Positions 7,900-17,300 of a stretch of 64,000 nt of DNA are shown one piece after another; the stretch's first letter is position 1; each line of letters begins with the position of its first letter. Under the pieces are notes generated by a model. The model saw only the letters and a list, made by a program, of their open reading frames with translations. It was not told the origin of the DNA and did no database searches. Source of the stretch: Paenibacillus massiliensis 2301065 = DSM 16942 (GTDB lineage: Bacteria; Bacillota; Bacilli; Paenibacillales; Paenibacillaceae); contig NZ_KB898193.1 of NCBI RefSeq assembly GCF_000377505.1, positions 62,001 to 126,000 of the forward strand, given 5' to 3'. A program made the position numbers and the translations under genes.

Positions 7900-9756
7900 T
7901 TAAATAGCGGCAGCTTCCTGCTCCAGCTTCATCGTATAATAAAGAGGCTTCTGATTGTTCTGCTGTTGATATACCACCAGCACCAATGTACGACCCTGAG
8001 CCACTGCTGCGGCATCACCCGCAAGCACTGCTGATAGATCGAAGGGCAGGATTTCAAGCACCGCATGCTTCTGCAGCTCGCGCTCTCCCAGTCGAAGCTC
8101 TGCGAATGTCGGTGAGCTCTCGCCCCCTGTCTCAAGCTCGTGTCCACTATGTTCCAGACTACCGTTACTCTCGATATCTGCGATATCTCCCCGAGCTGCC
8201 TGCAATTTCTCAGGCTGCTCTGCGGCCAGCTTCATATAGCTTCCCCACTCGTCCTTCTCCAGCCCAAAATCCCACCAGATCTTCCGCGGCTTGTATTTGT
8301 GATTCAGGAAGTAATCCAGTTTCATCAGACCAAGAATAATCTCCATGTTCTTCGTATCCCGCTGCTTCAGGAAGGAGTGCAGACGCATGAAGAGATCCTC
8401 CAGCTGGTGCCCGATCTTCTGCCAGCCTTGCCCCTCCCAGTAATCGCCGAACTCCTGAAAAAAGTCAAAGGCAGACGGAAATTCCTGCTCCATCAGGAAC
8501 TTCAAGGTACGATCCATCCGGTGCGCATTCCAATATTTCTCCAGTACATCCTCCAGACGCTTGAGTCGTACAATATCCTCGAAGGACAGCACATCATTGC
8601 TCAGCATCTCGTATGGAGCTACATCCATATACGTGTAATTGTATTTCTCTGCATCCAGACGCAGTCCGGTACCGCGAAGCATCTTTAGGAAGCCCAATTG
8701 CAGCTCCTCAGGCTCCAGTGCGAATACATCATTGAACGTCTTGCGAAATGTATTGTAGTCCTCCTGTGGCAAGCCTGCAATGAGATCCAAATGCTGATCA
8801 ATCTTGTGGCTGTTCTTGACCTTCGTCACGGTACGCGTCAGCTTGGCAAAATTCTGACGACGCTTGACCAGTTCATTCGTCGGGTCATTCGTCGATTGGA
8901 CACCGATCTCGAAGCGGAAGATCCCCGGCGGTGCATGCTCTGCCAAATAATCCAGCACCTCGGGTCTCATAATATCCGCCGTAATCTCGAACTGGAACAC
9001 GCAGCCCCGGTGGTTCTCGATCAGGAACTGGAACATCTCCAGGGCGTAATCACGCTTAATATTGAACGTCCGATCCACGAACTTGATAAGCTTGGCACCC
9101 TGATCTATCAAGTATATGATATCCGCCTTCGTTCGCTCGATATCATAGTACCGGACTCCAACCTCAATACTGGACAGACAGAACTGACAGCTGAACGGAC
9201 AGCCACGGCTAGTCTCAAAATAGACAATCCGGTTCGCCAGCTCGGGAATATCCTCCACAAAACGATGCGGTGAGGGCAAGTCGTTCAGATCGGCCTTCGG
9301 ACGGCCTGGCATCAGAATGATCTCTTCTCCCTTGCGGTAGGCAAGTCCATAGACAAAATGGTACTTTCCCTTGCCCTCGATCTCCTGAAGCAGCTGATGG
9401 AACGACTCTTCTCCTTCACCCATGACGATGAAATCCACATTCCTGAGCCGCTTCATCCAGTCCTCTGTATCATAGGATACCTCGGGTCCACCCAGTACAA
9501 TGCGTACCTCGGGCATAACCTTCTTCACAATATCAATGACCTTGATCGTCTCTTCAATATTCCAGATATAGCAGGAGAATCCGATGACGTCCGGCTTGCG
9601 CTGGAATAAGTCCGATACAATGTTCATGACCGGGTCCTTGATCGTATACTCTGCCAGCTCAATGTCAAAATCCTTGTCACTGTAGGCCTTCAGACAGCGA
9701 ATTGCAAGACATGTATGAATGTACTTCGCGTTCAGCGTCGAGAGAACAACTTTCAT
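7900..9756 (-). CDS. B12-binding domain radical SAM protein, DUF4080 type
   Basis: A 618-residue iron-sulfur enzyme. Residues 1-130 form a cobalamin-binding-like Rossmann domain (KVVLSTLNAKYIH, VIGFSCYIWN, IVLGGPEVSY, VMGEGE). Residues about 180-420 are a radical SAM barrel with the cluster motif CPFSCQFC (C186, C190, C193), which generates a 5'-deoxyadenosyl radical. The C-terminal DUF4080-like region is rich in aromatic and charged residues. The reaction is unknown for this subfamily. The gene is monocistronic, ends at a clear terminator, and its ATG lies about 160 bp downstream of the recQ stop. Confidence 0.88.
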   Translation of the reverse strand: MKVVLSTLNAKYIHTCLAIRCLKAYSDKDFDIELAEYTIKDPVMNIVSDLFQRKPDVIGFSCYIWNIEETIKVIDIVKKVMPEVRIVLGGPEVSYDTEDWMKRLRNVDFIVMGEGEESFHQLLQEIEGKGKYHFVYGLAYRKGEEIILMPGRPKADLNDLPSPHRFVEDIPELANRIVYFETSRGCPFSCQFCLSSIEVGVRYYDIERTKADIIYLIDQGAKLIKFVDRTFNIKRDYALEMFQFLIENHRGCVFQFEITADIMRPEVLDYLAEHAPPGIFRFEIGVQSTNDPTNELVKRRQNFAKLTRTVTKVKNSHKIDQHLDLIAGLPQEDYNTFRKTFNDVFALEPEELQLGFLKMLRGTGLRLDAEKYNYTYMDVAPYEMLSNDVLSFEDIVRLKRLEDVLEKYWNAHRMDRTLKFLMEQEFPSAFDFFQEFGDYWEGQGWQKIGHQLEDLFMRLHSFLKQRDTKNMEIILGLMKLDYFLNHKYKPRKIWWDFGLEKDEWGSYMKLAAEQPEKLQAARGDIADIESNGSLEHSGHELETGGESSPTFAELRLGERELQKHAVLEILPFDLSAVLAGDAAAVAQGRTLVLVVYQQQNNQKPLYYTMKLEQEAAAI

Positions 9757-9918
9757 AATTCACCTTCTTTTTTTAATTCGTAGCGCAGGTTGCTAGTGTC
9801 TTGACGGGAACCACTGTGAGTTTAGAGCCTCTGCAAGCAGGAGTCCTGTCGACCGCAGATAAGCTTGCTGTTCTTCGATCTAAGATGAATAGCAGTTGAA
9901 CAGCAACCTTAAAGTCAT

Positions 9919-11796
9919 CTAGTACCCTGCGTAGTCGTCAAATCCATCATCATAGGGTATTTGCTCCGCCTCGGACTGCTTCTGGAAGAATTCAAGGAAC
10001 GGACGCCCGTATTTCCGAAACTTCACCTCACCTACACCCTTCACACGCAGCATGTCTGCTTCGCTCACAGGAGCGGCAACGCTCATCTCACGCAAAGTCG
10101 CGTCATTGAAAATAATATATGAAGGTACATGCTCCTTGGCCGCCAGCTCACGCCGAATCAAGCGAAGCTGCTCGAAGACCGTCTCGTTCACAGCGGCCGG
10201 ATAGGCATCCTTCGCACGTCGGCCTCCCGATCCAGTGAAGGACGTCGCATGACGTACCACACGCTGCATGACCTGGCGCTGCCCCTTGAGCACCTCAGCC
10301 GCCAGCTGCTGCAGCCGTACTACTGGATATTGTCCTTCCGACAAGGATAAATATCCCTCCGAGATCAAAATGTTGATCATTTCCACGATTTCCTTCTCGG
10401 TCCGGCTCCCCAGCACGCCATAGGTTGGCAGGCTGTCGAAGCCGTATTGCAGCACCTTCTTGTTGCGCGAGCCCTTGAGCACGGAGGCGACCATGGAGGC
10501 ACCGAACCGTTCACGCATACGGTGGATGCAGGAGAATATCTTCTGTGCATCTACGGTAATATCAACGATCTCGCGGTCATCTGTACAGGAGCTGCAATTG
10601 CCGCACCCTTCCCCGTCATGCTGCTCCCCAAAGTAGTCCAGCTGCGCACTGCGCAAGCAACGAGTCGTATAGGAATAATCCACCATCTGCTGCAGCTTGC
10701 GGTAATCATTGCGCTTGCGATCCTCATCCTGCGGGTTCTGCTCAATCAGGAACTTCTGGGTTACAATGTCCTGAGGGCCGAAGAGCAGAATGCACTGGCT
10801 CGGATCACCATCCCGGCCCGCACGACCTGCCTCCTGAACGTAGGCCTCCATATTCTTCGGCATATTATAATGTATGACATACCGTACGTTGGACTTGTCG
10901 ATCCCCATCCCGAAGGCATTCGTCGCCACGATGACCCGGATATCGTCGTACAGGAAGGCCTCCTGACTCACCGCCCGCTCCTCATCGCTCATACCTGCGT
11001 GATATCGTCCGGCCGCGAGCCCTGCTTCCTTTAGGCGGAGATACAGATCATCCACATCCTTACGAGTAGCGGCATACACGATCCCGGACTCATCCGCATG
11101 CTCCTTCGCATAGTTCAGCAGAAACGACCGTCGATCCTCCCCGCGCAGCACGCTAAAGGCCAGATTGGGACGTCCCAATCCTGTGACAAAGGTCTCTGGC
11201 TCACGCAGACGCAGCAGCCTGACAATGTCATCCATGACCTGCGGAGTGGCCGTCGCTGTGAAGGCCGCCAGCACCGGACGCTCCGGCAGACTTTCCACGA
11301 ATGGAGATACGGCCAGATAGCTTGTCCGGAAGTCATGCCCCCATTGCGATACACAGTGCGCCTCATCAACAGCGACACAGGAGATTCCGAGCTGGCTCAT
11401 CTCTTCACGGAACCAGTCCAGCTCCAGACGCTCTGGCGCTACATACAGCAGCTTCAGCTGTCCTTGACGCGCAGCTCGCAGCCGATCATTTACCTCTCTG
11501 CCAGTCAAAGTACTGTTAATATAAGCAGCAGGAATGCCCATCGTCGTCAGCGCATCCACCTGATCCTTCATGAGGGAGATCAATGGAGACACTACCAGTG
11601 TCACCCCTTCATATAATAAGGCCGGGATCTGGTAGCAGATGGACTTTCCTCCTCCTGTTGGCATAATACCAAGCGTATCGCTGCGCTCCAGGAGACTGCC
11701 TACAATCTTCTTTTGTCCTTCCCGAAAGTCGGGATATCCGTAGTATTTGACTAAAAGCTCACGTGCCTGCTCTAGACTCGGTGCTTGTACACTCAT
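9919..11796 (-). CDS. recQ: ATP-dependent DNA helicase RecQ
   Basis: A 625-residue 3'-to-5' DNA helicase of recombination and fork repair. Helicase motifs: REGQKKIV (motif 0), Walker A PTGGGKS near 46-52 with K51, DEAH at 144-147, and the C-terminal helicase motif YVQEAGRAGRDG. The RecQ zinc domain is present (CLRSAQLDYFG followed by CGNCSSC), then a winged helix and an HRDC domain near 530-600. A CDS this long with all of these domains is a full RecQ rather than the shorter RecS. The ATG follows AAGGGG. It lies downstream of the response regulator gene on the same strand but about 290 bp away. Confidence 0.95.
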   Translation of the reverse strand: MSVQAPSLEQARELLVKYYGYPDFREGQKKIVGSLLERSDTLGIMPTGGGKSICYQIPALLYEGVTLVVSPLISLMKDQVDALTTMGIPAAYINSTLTGREVNDRLRAARQGQLKLLYVAPERLELDWFREEMSQLGISCVAVDEAHCVSQWGHDFRTSYLAVSPFVESLPERPVLAAFTATATPQVMDDIVRLLRLREPETFVTGLGRPNLAFSVLRGEDRRSFLLNYAKEHADESGIVYAATRKDVDDLYLRLKEAGLAAGRYHAGMSDEERAVSQEAFLYDDIRVIVATNAFGMGIDKSNVRYVIHYNMPKNMEAYVQEAGRAGRDGDPSQCILLFGPQDIVTQKFLIEQNPQDEDRKRNDYRKLQQMVDYSYTTRCLRSAQLDYFGEQHDGEGCGNCSSCTDDREIVDITVDAQKIFSCIHRMRERFGASMVASVLKGSRNKKVLQYGFDSLPTYGVLGSRTEKEIVEMINILISEGYLSLSEGQYPVVRLQQLAAEVLKGQRQVMQRVVRHATSFTGSGGRRAKDAYPAAVNETVFEQLRLIRRELAAKEHVPSYIIFNDATLREMSVAAPVSEADMLRVKGVGEVKFRKYGRPFLEFFQKQSEAEQIPYDDGFDDYAGY

Positions 11797-12088
11797 TTTT
11801 CATAACCCCTTATAAAAAGCCAATACACTCTATTTTCCCATCAAAGCAGCATCATTTCAATAGCTGAGGAAGCCTGAAATTACTTTCCACTATGCGATAT
11901 TCAAGTCACACTCTATGGATAAAATGATTCTATTCGACTATATTGCACTTCATAGCGCTTCGAATCGAATGATGCACAATGCTGAGGTAAACAAGACCAT
12001 CTCATGGGCCTGGATGGGCTTAGGATGGGCCTAGTGCCGCTAATAGAAAGGAGCTGCGACGAATGATCGTACCCTTCCGTCGAATTCC

Positions 12089-12739
12089 TCACATGATATT
12101 GTGAAGCATCCGTATAGCCTGTGCTCTGTCCTCCACCCCAAGCTTGCTGTACAAATTACTGATATAATTGCGAGCCGTCCCTTCAGCAATACACATGATC
12201 TCAGCAACCTCCTGATTGCTAAGTCCTTGGACCAATAGCCGAGCCAGCTCTTTCTCGCGATAAGTCAATTGATTACTCTGTACTTCTCTTCTGGATAATC
12301 CTCCCTTATGATGCAGATCCCGTGCATACCGGGCCAGCTTGGCTGCAATCAAGGATGGGAGAATAAACTGTCCCTTCATCACATCACGAATGGATTCAAT
12401 TAACCTGTCGGCCTCCATATCCTTCATTACATAGCCCTGTGCTCCTTCAGACATCCCTTCCAGAATATAATCCGTCTCTGCAAATGTTGTTAAAATAATC
12501 ACCTTAATTTGCGGCTGGTTGGCTCGAATATGCCGTAGCGCGTCCAGGCCATTCATGACAGGCATTTGAATATCTAGCAGTATCACATCAGGCTCCAAGG
12601 CTGCTGCATATTCACAGGCCTCTTTACCATTCTCTACGATGCCAATAACCTCCATATCTTCTTCCAGTTCAAGAATTGTACGGAAGCCTTCTCGCACATA
12701 CTTCTGATCGTCTACTATGAGTAATTTGATCGTGGACAC
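12089..12739 (-). CDS. NarL/LuxR-family response regulator
   Basis: A 216-residue two-component regulator: receiver domain (D10, D11, phospho-acceptor D56 in LLDIQMP, ILTT switch, K in VMKD) and a LuxR-type HTH near 150-212 (LTYREKELARLLVQGLSNQEVAEIM). The start is GTG after AAAGGAG. The partner is most likely the HisKA_3-type kinase encoded at 19468-24561: no other kinase gene is near, the type matches, and both genes carry the same duplicated promoter sequence. Two propeller-protein genes lie between the pair and are likely targets. Confidence 0.92.
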   Translation of the reverse strand: MSTIKLLIVDDQKYVREGFRTILELEEDMEVIGIVENGKEACEYAAALEPDVILLDIQMPVMNGLDALRHIRANQPQIKVIILTTFAETDYILEGMSEGAQGYVMKDMEADRLIESIRDVMKGQFILPSLIAAKLARYARDLHHKGGLSRREVQSNQLTYREKELARLLVQGLSNQEVAEIMCIAEGTARNYISNLYSKLGVEDRAQAIRMLHNIM

Positions 12740-12855
12740 GTTCTGTCTCCTTTCTCAGACGCTGCTTGGTGGTTCAGCCTTTTGTATCATTGGATTCGAA
12801 ACACTATGATGTGATATATAGACAAATAGAATTATGATCAGATTTCCCCCTATAT

Positions 12856-12884
12856 ATCATAGCAGTTCACTTCATGATAATCAT
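12856..12884 (-). promoter_or_regulatory. promoter of response regulator gene, extended -10 type (copy A)
   Basis: Minus-strand -35-like ATGATT, a 17-base spacer, then TGCTATGAT, an extended -10. The predicted 5' leader is about 110 bases. The same elements at identical spacing recur upstream of the kinase gene at 24672-24700, and similarity between the two copies continues for about 92-95 bases. Confidence 0.65.
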
Positions 12885-12915
12885 GTGTATCCTATGGATA
12901 AAGTAATACGTAAAA

Positions 12916-12955
12916 GCAGCACCCCAACCATACAAGATGGACTGAAGTGCTGCTG
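12916..12955 (-). terminator. intrinsic terminator of the short propeller gene
   Basis: On the minus strand AGCAGCAC pairs with GTGCTGCT and is followed by TTTTAC. The sequence resembles the terminator of the large propeller gene at 14267-14303, so it was probably duplicated with the gene. Confidence 0.75.
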
Positions 12956-12990
12956 TTCACCTGAACTTATGATTTACGACTTCACAATAC

Positions 12991-14091
12991 TCACTTGTTC
13001 TCCATCACCCTGTACACTGTGGCCTTATCACCACTCATTCCATCCTTATACGCCACATATGGAGAGCCACTACGATCCATTGCCAACGAAGGGGATGACG
13101 CTTGACCTGCGGAAAATCCCGCACGGCCTACGGTTGTCCATTGACCTTCCTCATACTTCATCACCGTAGCTCGATAATTATTCTCTACATCCTGATACGC
13201 CACATAGGGTGTATCTTGGACATCCAGAGCCAGCGAAAGGGAACAGGCTGCACCCGCAAACACTCCTGCACGACCTACCTCTATCCATTGACCTTCCTCA
13301 TACTTCATCACCGTAGTCATATAATCATTCTCTACATCCATATACGCCACATAGGGAGTATCTTGGGCATCCAGAGCCAGCGAAAGGGAATAGGCTGCAC
13401 CTGCAGACACTCCTGAACGGCCTACCTCTATCCATTGGCCTTCCTCATACTTCATCACCGTGGCCCTATAATTATTCTCTACATCCATATATGCCACATA
13501 TGGCATGCCACTGGCGTCCAGGACCAGGTCAAGAGAATAAGCTGCACCTGCAGACACTCCCACACAGCCTACCGCTGTCCATTGACCCTCCTCATACTTC
13601 ATCACCGTGGCTTTAAAATGATTCTCTACATCCATATACGCTACATAGGGAGTACCGCTTGCATCCAGTGCCAAGGAAAGATAATATGCTTCACCTACGG
13701 AAAATCCCGAATTGCCTACCGCTGTCCATTGACCTTCCTCATACTTCATCACCGTGGCTTTAAAATGATTCTCTATATCTGTATACGCCACATACGGTGT
13801 ACCGCTTCCATCCAGTGCCAAGGAAAGATAACCCGCCTGGGCTACGGAAACTCCCACACAGCCTACTTCTGTCCATTGGCCTTCCTCGTACTTCATCACT
13901 GTAGCTCTATCATTATTCCCTGCATCCTGATACGCAACATACGGCGTACCCCTGCTATCCAGTGCCAGGGAAGTGTAATTCACTGCACCAGTGGAAAATC
14001 CTGCACGGCCTACGGCTGTCCATTTTCTTGCGGCAGCATACGCTGTTTGAGCCGATTCTTTATATTTGTCCACTTCCATCATTCTGTGCAT
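12991..14091 (-). CDS. seven-repeat beta-propeller protein lacking a signal peptide
   Basis: A 366-residue protein made almost entirely of seven repeats of about 49 residues. Each has the pattern WxxVGxAGxSxG, then SLALDxxGTPYVAYxD, then ATVMKYEEGQ. Seven such repeats suggest a closed seven-bladed propeller. It is a paralogue of the first 400 residues of the neighbouring SLH protein. The starts align (MHRM in both), and both keep AYAAA just before repeat 1. In this copy, however, the hydrophobic signal core between them is missing, so the product is predicted to stay in the cytoplasm. The chosen ATG has AGGGG eight bases upstream; an in-frame GTG at 14100 is an alternative. Its ligand is unknown. 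Confidence 0.8.
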   Translation of the reverse strand: MHRMMEVDKYKESAQTAYAAARKWTAVGRAGFSTGAVNYTSLALDSRGTPYVAYQDAGNNDRATVMKYEEGQWTEVGCVGVSVAQAGYLSLALDGSGTPYVAYTDIENHFKATVMKYEEGQWTAVGNSGFSVGEAYYLSLALDASGTPYVAYMDVENHFKATVMKYEEGQWTAVGCVGVSAGAAYSLDLVLDASGMPYVAYMDVENNYRATVMKYEEGQWIEVGRSGVSAGAAYSLSLALDAQDTPYVAYMDVENDYMTTVMKYEEGQWIEVGRAGVFAGAACSLSLALDVQDTPYVAYQDVENNYRATVMKYEEGQWTTVGRAGFSAGQASSPSLAMDRSGSPYVAYKDGMSGDKATVYRVMENK

Positions 14092-14212
14092 TTTCCACAC
14101 CCCTATTATTCCTTGTCATAGAACTATTTCCCGTACACATACTGTGACTTTTGTACTAGCATCTATTTCAATATACAAATATTTCACCGCCCAGAATAGT
14201 GACTCCTGTCAT

Positions 14213-14234
14213 CAATTTGTCATATGACAAATTG
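14213..14234. promoter_or_regulatory. perfect 22-bp palindrome upstream of the short propeller gene
   Basis: The core TTTGTCATATGACAAA extends to a perfect 22-bp inverted repeat, about 120 bp before the start codon. The flanking bases 14101-14234 are nearly identical to 19256-19384 upstream of the large propeller gene. This is a likely operator; the linked NarL-type regulator is the obvious candidate binder (inference). Confidence 0.6.
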
Positions 14235-14262
14235 GTAATTTTATGTATCTTCTCCCTCCAAA

Positions 14263-14303
14263 AAAACAGCACCTCAACCCTGTTATAGCGGGCTGAAGTG
14301 CTG
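14263..14303 (-). terminator. intrinsic terminator of the large SLH propeller gene
   Basis: On the minus strand CAGCACTTCAGCCC pairs with GGGTTGAGGTGCTG (mostly complementary) and is followed by a run of T residues. Confidence 0.85.
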
Positions 14304-14388
14304 CTCTATCCTGAACGTATAATTTCACTTTACTTAGACTTCATTGGGGATAGACTTGATTTGGACGTTTCTTGCTAAGGGTATTCAT

Positions 14389-17300
14389 TTAGAAGGTCGA
14401 CTTCGTCTCTGGCAAGAGCTGCAGGATATTCAACAGCACTTGTACCACCTCAGCACGGGTAGCCGTCCCTTGCGGATCAAAGTGGTTCTCTTCCTTACCC
14501 TTCACCAGCCCTGCTTCCACGAACGCTGTAATCGCAGCTCGTGCATAGCTCGATGCCTCATCCAGATCGTTCATTTGCTGACCTGCTTGTACCTGTGGCA
14601 ATTGCTGGGTGTCCAGCAGACGGGACAGCATCGCTACCATCTCTTCCCGGCTAATCGGTTGATCCGGTCGGAATTCGTCCGTGCTGTAGCCCTTGACGAT
14701 CCCTGCACTTGCAAAAGTCTGAATCGCCTCTCTCGCCCAATGCGCTTGCGTATCCGTGAAGCTCACTTGCTCTCCATCATGCTTCACCTCGAACAGCTTC
14801 GACAACACCGTTACGAATTCGCCGCGAGTGATCGCCTGGTTCGGACGGAATGTGCCGTCCGGGTAACCCGAGATCAACTGATGCGCTACGAACCATTGGA
14901 CCGCATTCTTCGCCCAATGACTGCTCACATCCAGGAAGGAACCGTCCGCCGACGTTCCCAATGCTGATGCTTGCAGACGTGCCACCAAGGACACTACCGA
15001 TACCTGCGGCTGCAGCATCGTCTGCGCAGTGGCGGTTGAATCGGTACTTACTGGCGGGGCTTCATTCGCCGCCGGGGTAGGGCTATCCGCAGGAGGGGTA
15101 TCCTGGTTCGTCACGGGAGCAAAGTCTCCACTGTCCGAGCTACTTCCCGACCTTGCCTTAGCTCGTACCACATTCAGGGTGTAGCTCTGTAGGGTATTTC
15201 CGTCCTCGGCCGTCACCTGAATCCGAATGATATTGCTACCTACGGCCAACGAGATCGGCACACTCGCCTGACCGCTGATGGCGGGCTCCCCATTGATGTG
15301 CAGCTTCGCCTGACCGTCTGCAGTTGTTGATGTGATCGTTAAGCTCTTCACACGGTTCGCTACATCGGCTGTGTAGCTCAGTACATCTGCCGAGAATATC
15401 GGGTTCAGCGTACCCTCAGATAACGTCAGGCTGCCCAGCTTCGCATCCTCGCTCGCTTGAGGAACGACTTGCAGCGTATAGGTCATGTCGTCGCCATGCT
15501 CAGACGTGACTTGGATCTGCACCACATTCTCACCCGACCAAAGATCGGTCATCTGGTAACGATACACATCATCGGTTACCGATAGGTACGTCGCTCCCGT
15601 CACGCTCACTTGCTGTGTAGCCTGTTCTTTGCTCAGTGTGAAATCCAGAGTGGTCATCTCCCGGGCGACTTCCACCTCATAGTTCAACATTCCTGGTGAG
15701 AATTCCGGCTTCAATTCTCCCTCCTCCACCTGCAGACTGCCCAGCACAGCAGATGTTGAAATCCACTTCGCATGCAGTGTCAGGTCACGGGTGACGGGTG
15801 ACGTAAAGGCATAAGATTGCGTCAAGGCCTCATCTGTATACCAGCCCGCAAAGACGTAGCCGGATCGCGTTGGTGCTGATGGCTCGCTGAGCAATTCAGT
15901 ATACTTCACCGTTGCACTATCAACTGCTGTTCCCCCGTTGCTCGCGAAGCTCACCGTGTAGTCATTCGCTTCCCACTTGGCATACAACGTCAGGTCACCC
16001 GTTACAGGTGAAGTAAAAGTGTAGGATTGCGTCAAGGCCTCATCCGTGTACCAGCCTGCGAAGGCATAGCCCGTTCGCGTCGGCTCGGATGGCTTGCTAA
16101 CCAGTTCATTGTACTTCACCACTGCACTCTCGACTGCTGTACCTCCGTTGCTCTCGAAGCTTACGGTATGGGCATTCGCTTCCCACTTGGCATACAACGT
16201 CAGGTCACTGGTCACGGGTGACGTGAAAGCATATCGCTGCGTCAAGGCCTCATCCGTATACCAGCCTGAGAAGGCATAGCCCGTTCGCGTCGGCGCTGAC
16301 GGCTCGCTGAACGTTTCATTATACTTTGCTGTTTCACTACCGATCGCTGTTCCTCCATCGCTCTCGTAGCTCACGGTGTAGTTATTCGCTTCCCACTTGG
16401 CATACAGCGTTAGGTCACGGGTTGCCGGAGAGGTGAAAGCATATGGCTGCGTCAGATCAGCATCCGTATACCAGCCTGCGAAGGCATAGCCCGTTCGCGT
16501 CGGCGCTGATGGCTCGCTGTACGTTTCATTATACTTCACCGTTTCGCTACCGACCGTTGTTCCTCCATTGCTCTCGTAGCTCACCGTATACGCATTCACT
16601 TCCCACTTCGCATACAGTGTCAGGTCACCTGTCACAGATGACGTGAAAGCATATGGCTGCGTCAGGGCCTCATCCCTATACCAACCCGCAAAGGTGTAAC
16701 CTGTACGTGTCGGCGCTGATGGCTGGCTGAACGTTCCATTATACTTCGCCGTTGCACTATTGACCGTTGTGCCCCCGTTGCTCTCGAAGTCCACCGTATA
16801 GTCATTCGCTTCCCACTTGGCATACAGCGTCAGGTCACCCGCTACCAGAGACGTGAAAGCATATGGCTGCGTCAGGGCCTCATCCCTATACCAGCCTGCG
16901 AAGGCATAACCTATACGCGTCGGGGCTGAGGGCTCGCTGAACGTTTCATCATACTTCGCCGTTGCACTATTGACCGTTGTTCCTCCATTGCTCTCGTAGC
17001 TCACTGTATAGTCATTTACTTCCCACTTCGCATACAGCGTCAGGTCACCTGTCACAGATGACGTGAAAGCATATGGCTGCGTCAGAGCCCCGTCCCTATA
17101 CCAACCCGCAAAGGTGTATCCCGTTCGCGTCGGCTCGGATGGCTCGTTGACTGCCTCACTATACTTCACCGTTGCACTACTAACCGTTGTGCCTCCATTG
17201 CTCTCGTAGCTCACTGTATACGCATTCGCTTCCCACTTCGCATACAGCGTCAGGTCACCGATTACGGTAGACGTGAAGGCGTAGGATTGCGTCAGCCCCT

